From positions 1-34,500 of the forward strand of contig JBMFXC010000020.1 in the NCBI GenBank assembly GCA_049964655.1: 34,500 nucleotides of DNA. Reading direction: 5' to 3'. Below the pieces are notes generated by a model. That model saw only the letters and a list, made by a program, of their open reading frames with translations. It was not told where the DNA came from and did no database searches. The position numbers and the translations under genes were made by a program. Position 1 is the stretch's first letter. Each line of letters starts with the position of its first letter. This stretch comes from JAJZJT01 sp049964655. GTDB lineage: Bacteria > Actinomycetota > Acidimicrobiia > Acidimicrobiales > RAAP-2. Shown here piece after piece: positions 15,689 to 23,330 of this stretch.

Positions 15689-16453
15689 ATGCCGACGCCC
15701 ACCGCCCTGCCTGCCACCCGGACGTTCGATGGTCCCGACCACGAGCGCCGCTATCGCAAGGAGCGGCTGGCCGCGGCCTTCCGGCTCTTCTCCCGTTTCG
15801 GCTTCGACGAGGGCGTAGCCGGCCACATCACCGCCCGCGATCCGGAGCGACTCGACCACTTCTGGGTCAACCCCTTCGGGATGCACTTCGGGCACATCAG
15901 CGTCTCCGACCTGGTGCTCGTCGACGACCACGGCGAGGTCGTCGAAGGCGCCGGCCCGGTCAACACGGCCGCCTTCGCCATCCACTCCCAGGTCCACGCT
16001 GCCCGTCCGGACGTGGTCTCCGCCGCGCACGCGCACTCGGTGCACGGCAAGGCGTTCTCTGCGCTCGGACGCTTGCTGGACCCGATCACCCAGGACGTCT
16101 GCGCCTTCTACGAGGACCACGCGCTCTTCGACGACTACACCGGCGTGGTGGTCGACGTCGAGGAGGGCAAGCGCATCGCCCATGCGCTCGGTGGCCACAA
16201 GGCGGCCATCCTCCGCAACCACGGGTTGCTGACGGTCGGCCACTCCGTCGAAGAGGCGGCGTGGTGGTTCATCACGATGGAACGTTCGTGCCAGGCGCAG
16301 CTGTTAGCTTCGGCTGCCGGTACACCAGTGCTCATCGACCCGGCCATGGCGCGCCTGACGGCGACGCAGGTCGGCTCGCACGGGGCCGGCTGGTTCAGCT
16401 TCCAGCCGCTCTTCGACCGGATCGTCCGGGAGCAGCCCGACCTCCTCGAGTGA
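15689..16453 (+). CDS. Class II aldolase/adducin head-domain protein
   Basis: A 254-aa protein of the class II aldolase/adducin fold. Metal-binding histidines are visible in HAHSVHG and in RNHGLLTVG. At the place where fuculose-phosphate aldolase has its catalytic Glu (SSEW), this protein reads NTAAFAIHS, so ordinary aldolase chemistry is doubtful. The segments ITQDVCAFYEDH and YTGVVVDVEEG mark a widespread subfamily of poorly known function that includes adducin-like fungal proteins. The ATG at 15689 has an AGAGGAGG ribosome site. The following SCO-like gene overlaps its stop (GTGA), suggesting joint expression, although no functional link is obvious. Confidence 0.85.
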   Translation: MPTPTALPATRTFDGPDHERRYRKERLAAAFRLFSRFGFDEGVAGHITARDPERLDHFWVNPFGMHFGHISVSDLVLVDDHGEVVEGAGPVNTAAFAIHSQVHAARPDVVSAAHAHSVHGKAFSALGRLLDPITQDVCAFYEDHALFDDYTGVVVDVEEGKRIAHALGGHKAAILRNHGLLTVGHSVEEAAWWFITMERSCQAQLLASAAGTPVLIDPAMARLTATQVGSHGAGWFSFQPLFDRIVREQPDLLE

Positions 16454-17277
16454 CCCTGGCAGCACGGCGAGTCGACGGCGTGCGAGGTATCCCGTTGGGC
16501 CGGGGCTGGCAGGGCTGGCAGGGCTGGCAGGGCCGAGCCGCCATGGCCCTCTTCGTCGTGGTCGGAGCCGTCCTGCTCGGCGCCTGTGGAGCACCCGCAG
16601 CACCGCCGGCCCCTTCCGCTTCGCTCGGCATCGTCCAGCGTCGACCGGTACCGCCCTCGCTGCGCCTGGTGACGGCTGACGGGGCGCCGTTCTCGTTCCG
16701 GCAGCTACGGGGCGCAGTCGTCGTGCTCGCTCCGTTCACGACCGCCGGGCAGGCCACCACCCCGCTGCTGGCGGCGAACCTGCTCGCCGCCGAACGCGCT
16801 CTTGCCGCGGCCGGGCTGGCCAAGCGGGTCCGCTTCGTCGAGTACTCGGTCGACCCCTCGCTCGACACCCCGGCGCGCCTGCGCGACTACGCAGCACGGG
16901 CCGGGGTCGACTGGACGCTGCTCACCGGCAGCCCCGCCCAGGTGGCCGCTGTCGACCGCTTCTTCTACGTCTACGCCGGCTCCGCGGCGGCGCCGGTCGG
17001 GGCGATCCCCGATTGGCAGACCGGCAGGGTACCGACGACGGTCGTGACCCACTCGGCCGGCTACTTCCTCCTCGGTGCTGGCGGCGACGAGCGGTTCGCC
17101 ACCTCCGCCTCCCCCGCCGCCGCTCCGTCGACAGTTCCCCGTCGCCTGCGCTCGATGCTCGGTGTCGACGGCCTGCAGGAGCTCAACGATCCCTCGGTGG
17201 TCGGGCCGACCTGGACGGTCCGTGACCTGCTCGACGGTATCGGCTGGCTGCTCCGTCACCCGGTGCCGAACGGGTGA
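16450..17277 (+). CDS. SCO1/SenC-like lipoprotein lacking the copper-site cysteines
   Basis: A 275-aa exported protein with a thioredoxin-like SCO fold. A lipobox LLGAC places the lipidated cysteine at residue 46, after a hydrophobic stretch. The fold is indicated by FSFRQLRGAVVVLAPF, EYSVDPSLDTPARLRDYAA, WTLLTGSPAQV and the conserved HSAGYFLL. Where SCO proteins have CxxxC this one reads FTTAGQATTP, so no copper-binding or redox cysteines exist, while the distal His is kept. GTG 16450 overlaps the aldolase-like stop. ATG 16543 is an alternative start but would leave a signal without basic residues. The N-terminal region repeats WQG three times. It may be a structural or thiol-independent relative. 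Confidence 0.75.
   Translation: MTLAARRVDGVRGIPLGRGWQGWQGWQGRAAMALFVVVGAVLLGACGAPAAPPAPSASLGIVQRRPVPPSLRLVTADGAPFSFRQLRGAVVVLAPFTTAGQATTPLLAANLLAAERALAAAGLAKRVRFVEYSVDPSLDTPARLRDYAARAGVDWTLLTGSPAQVAAVDRFFYVYAGSAAAPVGAIPDWQTGRVPTTVVTHSAGYFLLGAGGDERFATSASPAAAPSTVPRRLRSMLGVDGLQELNDPSVVGPTWTVRDLLDGIGWLLRHPVPNG
16503..16529. repeat. Three 9-bp tandem units inside the SCO-like signal region
   Basis: GGGCTGGCA is repeated exactly three times (16503, 16512, 16521). In frame it encodes WQG three times before the hydrophobic core of the signal peptide. Being a multiple of three, copy-number change would not shift the frame. If ATG 16543 is the true start, the repeat is untranslated. Confidence 0.85.
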
Positions 17278-17328
17278 GGGACTCCCCCACCCTCCTGCTT
17301 CCCCCGTGGCCTCGTCAGCCGGAGCGCC

Positions 17329-18858
17329 TCAGCGGCGGGCGTCGTAGGTGGCGACGAGCTGGCGGGCAGCTCGGGCCTCGTCGACCCGGCGAACCGGCGT
17401 GTGGTGAGGGGCCGCGTGGGCCTCGGCGGGGCCGGAGGCAGCCGCTTCGGCGACGATGCGCTCGAAGGCTTGGGCCAGCGCCTCGAGGGTCTGGAGGCTC
17501 TCGGTCTCGGTGGGCTCGATCATGAGGGCTTCGTCGACGATGAGCGGGAAGTAGATCGTCGGAGCGTGGAAGCCCTCGTCGAGCAGGCGCTTGGCGACGT
17601 CGAGGGCCCGGACGCCGGAGCGGTCTCGCAACGTGCGTGCCGAGAGCACCACCTCGTGCATGCACGGCCGGTCGTAGGGGGCATCGAAGGTGCCGCGTAG
17701 CCGGGTCCGCAGCCAGTTGGCGTTGAGGACGGCGAGCTCGGCGACGCGTCGCAGCCCGTCGCCGCCGTTGACCAGCAGGTAGGCGAGGGCTCTCGCCAGC
17801 ACCAGGGCGTTGCCGTGGAAGCTGTGCACGCGTCCGATCGACTGCGAAGGCACGGTCCAGCCGAAACGAGTCCCCCCCTCCTGGTCGACTGCGAGAGCGA
17901 CCGGACGGGGTCCGGGCAGGAAGGGCGCCAGACGCTCGGCCACCGCCACCGGACCAGCTCCGGGCCCACCGCCGCCGTGCGGGGTGGCGAAGGTCTTGTG
18001 CAGGTTCAGGTGGACGATGTCGAACCCCATGTCACCGGGCCGGACGACGCCGAGGATGGCATTGAGGTTGGCACCGTCGTAGTAGAGCAGGGCACCGACG
18101 TCGTGGGCCTTGCGGGCGATGGTGGTGATGTCCTCCTCGAACAGGCCGAGCGTGTTGGGGTTGGTGAGCATGATGCCGGCGACGTCCTCGTCGAGGACCC
18201 GGCACAACGCATCGAGGTCGACGCACCCGCGTTCGTCGGTCGGCACGGTGGTCACCTGATAGCCCCCGAGGGTCACCGAGGCCGGGTTGGTGCCGTGGGC
18301 CGAGTCGGGGATGACGACCCGGTGGCGGGCCGAGCCGTGGGCCTGGTGCCATGCCCGCATGAGCAGGAGCCCGGTGAGCTCGCCCGCCGCACCCGCTGCC
18401 GGTTGGAGGGTGGCCGCGGCCATGCCGGTGAGCTCGCACAGGGCGCGCTCGAGCTCGACCAGGAGGGACAGCCAGCCCTGGGTCAAGCTGGTCGGCGCGG
18501 CCGGGTGCACCCCGGCGAGGCCGTCGAGGGCGACGACGGCATCGCACACCTTGGGGTTGTACTTCATCGTGCACGAACCGAGCGGGTAGGCGCCCAGGTC
18601 GACCGAGAACTGCCGGTGGGACAGCCGGGTCACGTGGGCCACCAGGTCACGCTCGGACACCTCGGCCAGCTCGACGGGGTGCTCGCGACGGAAGGCGGCG
18701 GGAACGAGGTCGGCGACGGGGATCTCTGGCACCTCGGTGGTCCGGAGGGACCAGGCTCGCCGGCCGGGCACCGACAGCTCGAAGACCGTCGGCTCGGTGT
18801 CGGTGCCGAGGAGCGGTGCGCTGGCCGCCCGGCCGCCCGGTGCGGCAGGGCCGTTCAC
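17329..18858 (-). CDS. gcvPB: Glycine dehydrogenase (decarboxylating) subunit 2
   Basis: C-terminal half of the split glycine cleavage P protein. With GcvPA it decarboxylates glycine and loads the aminomethyl group on lipoyl GcvH. Family signatures are GSCTMKYNPK, PAAGAAGELTG, DSAHGTNPAS and the PLP lysine in LNLHKTFATPHGGGGPG. Length is 509 aa, slightly long owing to a disordered C-terminal tail rich in Ala and His. The GTG at 18858 overlaps the gcvPA stop (GTGA), so subunits are made together. It ends 51 bases from the convergent SCO-like gene. Confidence 0.96.
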   Translation of the reverse strand: MNGPAAPGGRAASAPLLGTDTEPTVFELSVPGRRAWSLRTTEVPEIPVADLVPAAFRREHPVELAEVSERDLVAHVTRLSHRQFSVDLGAYPLGSCTMKYNPKVCDAVVALDGLAGVHPAAPTSLTQGWLSLLVELERALCELTGMAAATLQPAAGAAGELTGLLLMRAWHQAHGSARHRVVIPDSAHGTNPASVTLGGYQVTTVPTDERGCVDLDALCRVLDEDVAGIMLTNPNTLGLFEEDITTIARKAHDVGALLYYDGANLNAILGVVRPGDMGFDIVHLNLHKTFATPHGGGGPGAGPVAVAERLAPFLPGPRPVALAVDQEGGTRFGWTVPSQSIGRVHSFHGNALVLARALAYLLVNGGDGLRRVAELAVLNANWLRTRLRGTFDAPYDRPCMHEVVLSARTLRDRSGVRALDVAKRLLDEGFHAPTIYFPLIVDEALMIEPTETESLQTLEALAQAFERIVAEAAASGPAEAHAAPHHTPVRRVDEARAARQLVATYDARR

Positions 18859-20201
18859 GGCCGCACCGCGTCGGCGAACGCGGCGAGGTAGGCGTCGATC
18901 TCGCGACGTGTGCGACGTTCGGTGACGGTGACGAGCACGGCGTGTGACCCTCCTTGGTAGTGGTCGCCCAGGGCGATGCCGGCGAGGAAGCCTGCCTCGG
19001 CCATCCGTTCGACGAGCAGGTCGGCCGGCACGGGGAGGCGGAGCGCGAACTCACGCAGCACAGGGGCGGTGGCGTAGGGCTCGACACCGTCGATGGCGAC
19101 CAGCCCGTCCCGGGCGTAGCGGGCACCCCGGGCGCAACGGGTCGCCACCTCCATCAGGCCGGAGGTGCCGAGCCAGGACAGCTGGATCGCCGCCGTCACG
19201 GCCATCAGCGTCTGGTTGGTACAGACGTTCGACGTCGCCTTGTCCCGGCGGATGTCTTGTTCGCGGGCGCGCAGCGTCGTGACATAGGCGCGTCGCCCGT
19301 CCACGTCCGCGGTCTCGCCCACCAGGCGCCCGGGCAGCCGGCGCACGTGGGCGGTGGTGGTGGAGAACAGGCCGAGGTAGGGGCCGCCGAAGCCGAGGGC
19401 GGTCCCGAACGGCTGCCCTTCGGCCACGGCAACGTCCGCGCCCCAGGCGCCCGGGGAGCGGAGCAGACCGACAGCGACGGGGTCGAAGGCCACCACCAAC
19501 TGGGCACCGGCGACGTCGCACAGCCGGCGGGCGACGGAGAGGTCTTCGAGGCAGCCGAGGTAGTTGGGCAGGGCGACGGCCACCACGCCCGGCGGGTCGT
19601 TCGGGTCGGGCTCGGGCCATGCGGTGGTGCCGTCGACGAGTGGGACGACCGTGATCCGGTGGCCGGTGCCGGCCGCGGTGGTGGCCAGCACCTGGCGCCA
19701 GTGGGGATGCACGCCGGAGGACACCCATACCTGGTTGCGCCCGGCGGCGGCCACGCCCAGGTTGACGGCTTCGACGAGGGAGGTGGCTCCGTCGTAGAGC
19801 GACGCGTTGGAGACGGGCAGTCCGGACAGACGGCTGACCAGCGTCTGGTACTCGAAGACGGCCTGGAGGACACCTTGGGCGACCTCGGGCTGGTAGGGCG
19901 TGTAGGAGGTGACGAACTCGGAGCGCCCGGCGAGCGAACGGGTCACCGGGGGTACCTCGTGGTCGTACGCCCCGCCGCCGGCGAAGCAGAGCATCCGGTC
20001 GTTCCGGGCCAGGTTCGCCTCGGCCAGCTCGGTGAAGTGCGCGAGGACGTCGGGTTCGCCGACCCCGTCGGCGAGCTCGAGCCGGCCTTGCAACCGGATG
20101 GCCTCGGGGATGGTGGCAAAGAGGTCGTCGAGCGTGTCGAGTCCGAGGAAGGCGAGCATGTCGGCGATCTCGTCGTCGGTGTGCGGCGTGTAGGTGCCCA
20201 C
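18855..20201 (-). CDS. gcvPA: Glycine dehydrogenase (decarboxylating) subunit 1
   Basis: N-terminal half of the split P protein, 448 aa, the usual length. It begins with the family's typical YTPHTDDEIADMLAFLG and contains CFAGGGAYDHEVPP, TSYTPYQPEVAQGVLQ and FEYQTLVSRLSGLP. I chose GTG 20201 because GAAGGAG lies eight bases upstream. The frame is open to an ATG at 20267, but that would add a Pro/Ala-rich stretch not expected in the family. It is preceded by gcvT with a 104-base gap and followed by gcvPB with an overlap. No gcvH lies in the gap or elsewhere in the window. Confidence 0.96.
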   Translation of the reverse strand: MGTYTPHTDDEIADMLAFLGLDTLDDLFATIPEAIRLQGRLELADGVGEPDVLAHFTELAEANLARNDRMLCFAGGGAYDHEVPPVTRSLAGRSEFVTSYTPYQPEVAQGVLQAVFEYQTLVSRLSGLPVSNASLYDGATSLVEAVNLGVAAAGRNQVWVSSGVHPHWRQVLATTAAGTGHRITVVPLVDGTTAWPEPDPNDPPGVVAVALPNYLGCLEDLSVARRLCDVAGAQLVVAFDPVAVGLLRSPGAWGADVAVAEGQPFGTALGFGGPYLGLFSTTTAHVRRLPGRLVGETADVDGRRAYVTTLRAREQDIRRDKATSNVCTNQTLMAVTAAIQLSWLGTSGLMEVATRCARGARYARDGLVAIDGVEPYATAPVLREFALRLPVPADLLVERMAEAGFLAGIALGDHYQGGSHAVLVTVTERRTRREIDAYLAAFADAVRP

Positions 20202-20306
20202 GGTCGGCTCCTTCGCTTCGGATGGGGGCGGTGTGGCCGCGGCGTCCGAGGGGGCGGCGCGGGGCAATGGGATCCGACGGCTCCGGTTGGTTCGGGGTCG
20301 CGTTGG

Positions 20307-21452
20307 TCAGTCGGGTGGGGTGCTCGGCGGGGAGGCGAACTGGCCGGAGCGGACGAATGGGGTGGTCGCCACCGTACCGGTGAGCGGGCCGCGACGGGTC
20401 GTGACGATCACCGGCATCCCCGCCGTCGGGGCTGGCTCGCTGACCAGGGCGAGGGCGATGCCGTGGCCGAGCATGGGCGAGAAATTGCCGCTCGTGACGA
20501 CGCCCGAGGAGCCCGAGCCTGCCTCGACTCGGTCGCCCGCCCGTGGTGGCCGCCGGCCGACGGTCGTCACGCCGACAAGCCGGCGGTCCACTCCCCGCGC
20601 TCGCTCGGCGACGAGGGCGTCGCGTCCCCGGAAGGACGGTTTGTCCCAGCCCACGACCCACCCCAGCCCGGCCTGGAGGGGTGTAATGCCCCGACCGAGC
20701 TCGTGGCCGTGCAGGGGCAGGCCGGCCTCGAGGCGGAGGGTGTCGCGGGCCCCCAGTCCGGCGGGGACGGCCCCGGCGGCGACCAGGGCGCGCCAGAGTG
20801 GGACCGCTGATCCCGAAGGCACGGAGATCTCGACCCCGTCCTCGCCGGTGTAGCCGGTCGCGGCCACGACGCACGGGGTGTCCCGCCACGTCATCCGGGC
20901 GACGGCGAAGTGGGGCAGGTCGGTCGCCTCGGGGAGCACGGAGCGCACCACGGTGCGGGCGAGCGGGCCCTGGAGAGCTACGACGGCGCGTCGGTCCGTG
21001 GTGTCGGTCCCGCCGAGCGCGCCGGTGACCGCCGAGGTGTTGGAGGCGTTGGGCATGACGTCGAAGGACTCGTGGTCCAGCCACCACACGATGAGGTCGT
21101 CGACGACCCCACCGTCCTCGTCGAGGAGGTGGGTGTACTGCGCTCGTCCGGGCCCGATGCGCTCGAGGTCGTTGGTCAGCGTCTTCTGCAGCCGGTCGAA
21201 CGCGGCGGGCCCCTCGACGCGGACGGTGCCGAGATGGCTGACGTCGAAGACGGCCGCTCCGGTTCGACACGCCCGGTGCTCGGCGATGGTCCCTGCCGGG
21301 TAGCTGAGGGGCATCTCCCAGCCACCGAAGTCGGTGAGCTTCGCGTCGAGGGAGACGTGCTCGTCGAAGAGCGGGCTGTGCCGCAGGGGAACCGGCTCCG
21401 GGGCGACGGGGGCGCCAGCGGGTGGCACGGTCGTCACGGGCTGGTCGCTCAC
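20307..21452 (-). CDS. gcvT: Aminomethyltransferase (glycine cleavage T protein)
   Basis: Transfers the methylene group from aminomethyl-GcvH to tetrahydrofolate, releasing ammonia. The 381-aa protein shows DFGGWEMPLSYPAGTIAEH, AVFDVSHLG, GYTGEDGVEI and ARDTLRLEAGLPLHGHEL, all T-protein hallmarks, with the C-terminal barrel ending near VATTPFVR. GTG 21452 is chosen because homology begins soon after and a TATCCT -10 ends six bases upstream, pointing to a leaderless message. Upstream codons to 21638 are open but low in complexity. No glycine riboswitch is apparent in the 115 bases upstream. Confidence 0.95.
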   Translation of the reverse strand: MSDQPVTTVPPAGAPVAPEPVPLRHSPLFDEHVSLDAKLTDFGGWEMPLSYPAGTIAEHRACRTGAAVFDVSHLGTVRVEGPAAFDRLQKTLTNDLERIGPGRAQYTHLLDEDGGVVDDLIVWWLDHESFDVMPNASNTSAVTGALGGTDTTDRRAVVALQGPLARTVVRSVLPEATDLPHFAVARMTWRDTPCVVAATGYTGEDGVEISVPSGSAVPLWRALVAAGAVPAGLGARDTLRLEAGLPLHGHELGRGITPLQAGLGWVVGWDKPSFRGRDALVAERARGVDRRLVGVTTVGRRPPRAGDRVEAGSGSSGVVTSGNFSPMLGHGIALALVSEPAPTAGMPVIVTTRRGPLTGTVATTPFVRSGQFASPPSTPPD

Positions 21453-21464
21453 GAAGCGAGGATA
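21453..21464 (-). promoter_or_regulatory. Putative leaderless -10 box for gcvT
   Basis: On the minus strand TATCCT (plus 21459-21464) is followed by six bases and the GTG start of gcvT. There is no ribosome site. No convincing -35 is visible. Confidence 0.4.
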
Positions 21465-21481
21465 CCCGGACGCCAATGGGT

Positions 21482-21511
21482 GGCCCGCCGGCCCGCCGGC
21501 CCGCCGGCCCG
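21482..21511. repeat. 8-bp tandem repeat between gcvT and the nuclease-fold gene
   Basis: GGCCCGCC occurs three times in a row (21482, 21490, 21498) with a partial fourth copy. It lies 18 bases upstream of the putative gcvT -10 box. It may be simple slippage in GC-rich DNA. Confidence 0.7.
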
Positions 21512-21567
21512 TTGGTCGGCTGGTCGTCCGACGCGATCTGGCCTGCTGTCGGGGTCCCGGTCTGGCG

Positions 21568-21966
21568 CTAGGCCGGGGTCGCCTCGGCCCAGGGATCGAG
21601 GCCGTCCCCCGCGACGCCGTAGGTGGCCAGCAGGGCAAGGGTGTCGCGTTGGTGCAGGAGGGTGACCCGCACGTCGGGGTACAGCTCGGCCAGCCGACGG
21701 ACCTTGCCGTTCTTTTTGGTCACCAGGCGCTGGCTCAAGGTGGTGAGCTCGACGAAGAGCCGCTGGTCCGGCAGCCAGAAGTCCGGTCGGAACCCGGCGG
21801 TGCGCCGGCCCTCCTCGTCCCAGGCCAGCGTGAACTCGACGGGCTCGTACTCCCAGGCGACGCCGTAGAAGTCGAGGATCCGGGCGAAGCGGAGCTCCGA
21901 CTCGTGGGCGAAGCGCACGTCGGAGACCGAGCTGCGACTGGTCGGGAGGGTGTCGCCGGTGATCAA
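21568..21966 (-). CDS. Small PD-(D/E)XK-like protein of unknown function
   Basis: A 132-aa protein whose order of motifs resembles a PD-(D/E)XK nuclease core: an acidic residue in SELRFARILDFYG, then WEYEP, a PDFWLPD turn, FVELTTLSQ, and a lysine-rich KKNGK helix, ending YPDVRVTLLHQRD. Homologous small proteins are widespread in actinobacteria without assigned function, from memory. The usual Lys of E-x-K is Thr here (ELT), so catalysis is uncertain. TTG 21966 would overlap the MerR stop (TTGA). GTG 21918, where family similarity begins, is an alternative giving 116 aa. Its coupling to the MerR gene suggests a shared role. Confidence 0.72.
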   Translation of the reverse strand: MITGDTLPTSRSSVSDVRFAHESELRFARILDFYGVAWEYEPVEFTLAWDEEGRRTAGFRPDFWLPDQRLFVELTTLSQRLVTKKNGKVRRLAELYPDVRVTLLHQRDTLALLATYGVAGDGLDPWAEATPA

Positions 21967-22529
21967 CGCTGGGCGGCCTCGCGTCGGGGAGCGGCGATGC
22001 GGTCGGGGCTGCTGGCGGCGGCCTGGGCAGCACGGGCTGAGGCGGGGACGGCTGAGGCGGGGAGGGACTCGGGCGACAGGGTGACGATGGCCGCATTGAG
22101 CTCGTCGAGGACCCCGGAGAGCGGCAGCACGTTGAAGACGCCTTGACCCCCGGCGAGGAGGTCGGTGACCTCGCCGTTCGACGTGGCGAGCACCGATTGG
22201 TTGCCGGCGAGGACGAGCCGGGCGGTGGCGAGGTCGCCGCCGAGGTTGTCCCGCAGGCACGTGACCGCCTGTCTCGCCTGCTGGAGCTTGAGGCCGGCAT
22301 CGAGCAGGCGCTTGATCACCTTCAGCTCGACGAGGTCGCTGTAGGAGTACCGGCGCTGGGTTCCGCTTCCTTGCGCGTCGGCGATCGAGGGTCGGAGCAA
22401 CCCGGTGCGAGCCCAGTAGTCGAGCTGCCGGTAGGTGATGCCGACGATCGAGCACACCTGGGGACCGCGGAACCCGCCCTCGGCCTCCGTCCCGCCGGAG
22501 GCCCGGCGCCGTGCTCCTCCTGCCACCAT
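21963..22529 (-). CDS. MerR-family regulator, FtsR-like
   Basis: A 188-aa DNA-binding protein. The winged helix includes ITYRQLDYWARTGLLRPS, then GSGTQRRYSYSDLVELKVI and KRLLDAGLKLQQARQAV. The C-terminal part has VTDLLAGGQGVFNVLPL. These segments match the actinobacterial FtsR group, which controls the cell-division gene ftsZ in Corynebacterium. The effector part here ends in an Ala/Pro-rich tail. No metal-binding cysteines typical of CueR or MerR are present. I chose ATG 22529 because of the GAGGAG ribosome site. Two similar inverted repeats lie just upstream and may be autoregulatory. Confidence 0.85.
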   Translation of the reverse strand: MVAGGARRRASGGTEAEGGFRGPQVCSIVGITYRQLDYWARTGLLRPSIADAQGSGTQRRYSYSDLVELKVIKRLLDAGLKLQQARQAVTCLRDNLGGDLATARLVLAGNQSVLATSNGEVTDLLAGGQGVFNVLPLSGVLDELNAAIVTLSPESLPASAVPASARAAQAAASSPDRIAAPRREAAQR

Positions 22530-22546
22530 CGTGCGCTCCTCGCTCG

Positions 22547-22610
22547 AGGTCAACCTGCACCTGACGTCGAAGGCGTACACACCCTCACGCACAGGTAGAG
22601 GTGCAACCTC
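22547..22610 (-). promoter_or_regulatory. Two related inverted repeats upstream of the MerR gene
   Basis: GAGGTGCAACCTC (22598-22610) is a 5-3-5 inverted repeat, and AGGTCAACCT (22547-22556) is a second AGGT/ACCT repeat preceded by G. Both share the pattern GAGGT-CAACCT. They flank the region where the promoter should be, as expected for a MerR-type autoregulator. No clear -10/-35 pair was found. Confidence 0.4.
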
Positions 22611-22697
22611 GGGAGCGTACCACACTGGCGTAGTTACGCCGATGGGACCCGTCTGTCCCCTGCTGCTCGACCGGCGCCGTGGCCGACCTGCCTACGG

Positions 22698-23216
22698 TCA
22701 GTCGATCCGGGCCAGCATCTCGCGGTACCGCTGCCCGTTGGCGACGTACTGGGCGGCAGACAGATCGATGAGCTCGATGTTGGACCGGTCGGGATGGATG
22801 GCGGCGGGGACGCCGAGGGCGAGGGACCCGGCGGGGACGGTCATCCCGTTCGGGACCACCGCGTTGGCGCCGACCGTGGCGCCGGTCTCCACGACGGCGT
22901 GGTGGAGGACGACGGAGCCCGAGCCGGCGAGCGACCGGTCGTGGAGGGTGCATCCTTCGAGGTGCACGAGATGGCCGACGACGCACCCGTCGCCGACGAC
23001 GGTCGGGAACCCCGGGCCGGCATGGACGACGGTCCCGTCTTGGATGGAGGTCCGTTCGCCGATGGTGATCGTGCCGTAGTCACCCCGGAGGACTGCCTGT
23101 GGCCAGATCGACGAGCCGGCCCCGATCGTCACCGCACCGATGACGGTTGCGTCCGGGTGCACGAAGGCGTCGCGATGGATGGTCGGTTGCGTGTCACCGA
23201 GTCGGTAGATGGGCAT
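22698..23216 (-). CDS. Gamma carbonic anhydrase-like hexapeptide-repeat protein
   Basis: A 172-aa left-handed beta-helix protein. Hexapeptide turns run from about residue 12 to 135 (VIGAVTIGAGSSIW, AVLRGDYGTITIG, TGATVGANAVV), then a C-terminal helix ends RYREMLARID. In gamma carbonic anhydrases three His bind the metal, the last two in GHxxxxHGC. Here H65 and H82 are kept, but the third is E87 (GHLVHLEGC), with an extra H85 nearby. Metal binding and carbonic anhydrase activity are therefore uncertain. A TAGGGT box six bases before the ATG suggests a leaderless transcript, although AGGA also lies there. Confidence 0.88.
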   Translation of the reverse strand: MPIYRLGDTQPTIHRDAFVHPDATVIGAVTIGAGSSIWPQAVLRGDYGTITIGERTSIQDGTVVHAGPGFPTVVGDGCVVGHLVHLEGCTLHDRSLAGSGSVVLHHAVVETGATVGANAVVPNGMTVPAGSLALGVPAAIHPDRSNIELIDLSAAQYVANGQRYREMLARID

Positions 23217-23228
23217 GTCCTGACCCTA
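23217..23228 (-). promoter_or_regulatory. Putative leaderless -10 box for the gamma-CA-like gene
   Basis: Minus-strand TAGGGT (plus 23223-23228), six bases, then ATG 23216. The spacing equals that seen at tacA and gcvT. The intervening CAGGAC could also serve as a poor ribosome site. Confidence 0.35.
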
Positions 23229-23330
23229 CGAGCGCACCGGTGGGCGTGCTGCACCGCAGGCCATCGAGGTGGCACGGGCGTGCGTCGCGTGCTCCGATCC
23301 GGCCCGAGGGCGGGGGCCCGTGGCCGGGGT

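Noticed and set aside
21453..21567. Glycine riboswitch upstream of gcvT
   Set aside because: Only 115 bases are available, partly an 8-bp tandem repeat, and no aptamer core was recognised by eye. A covariance-model search would decide.
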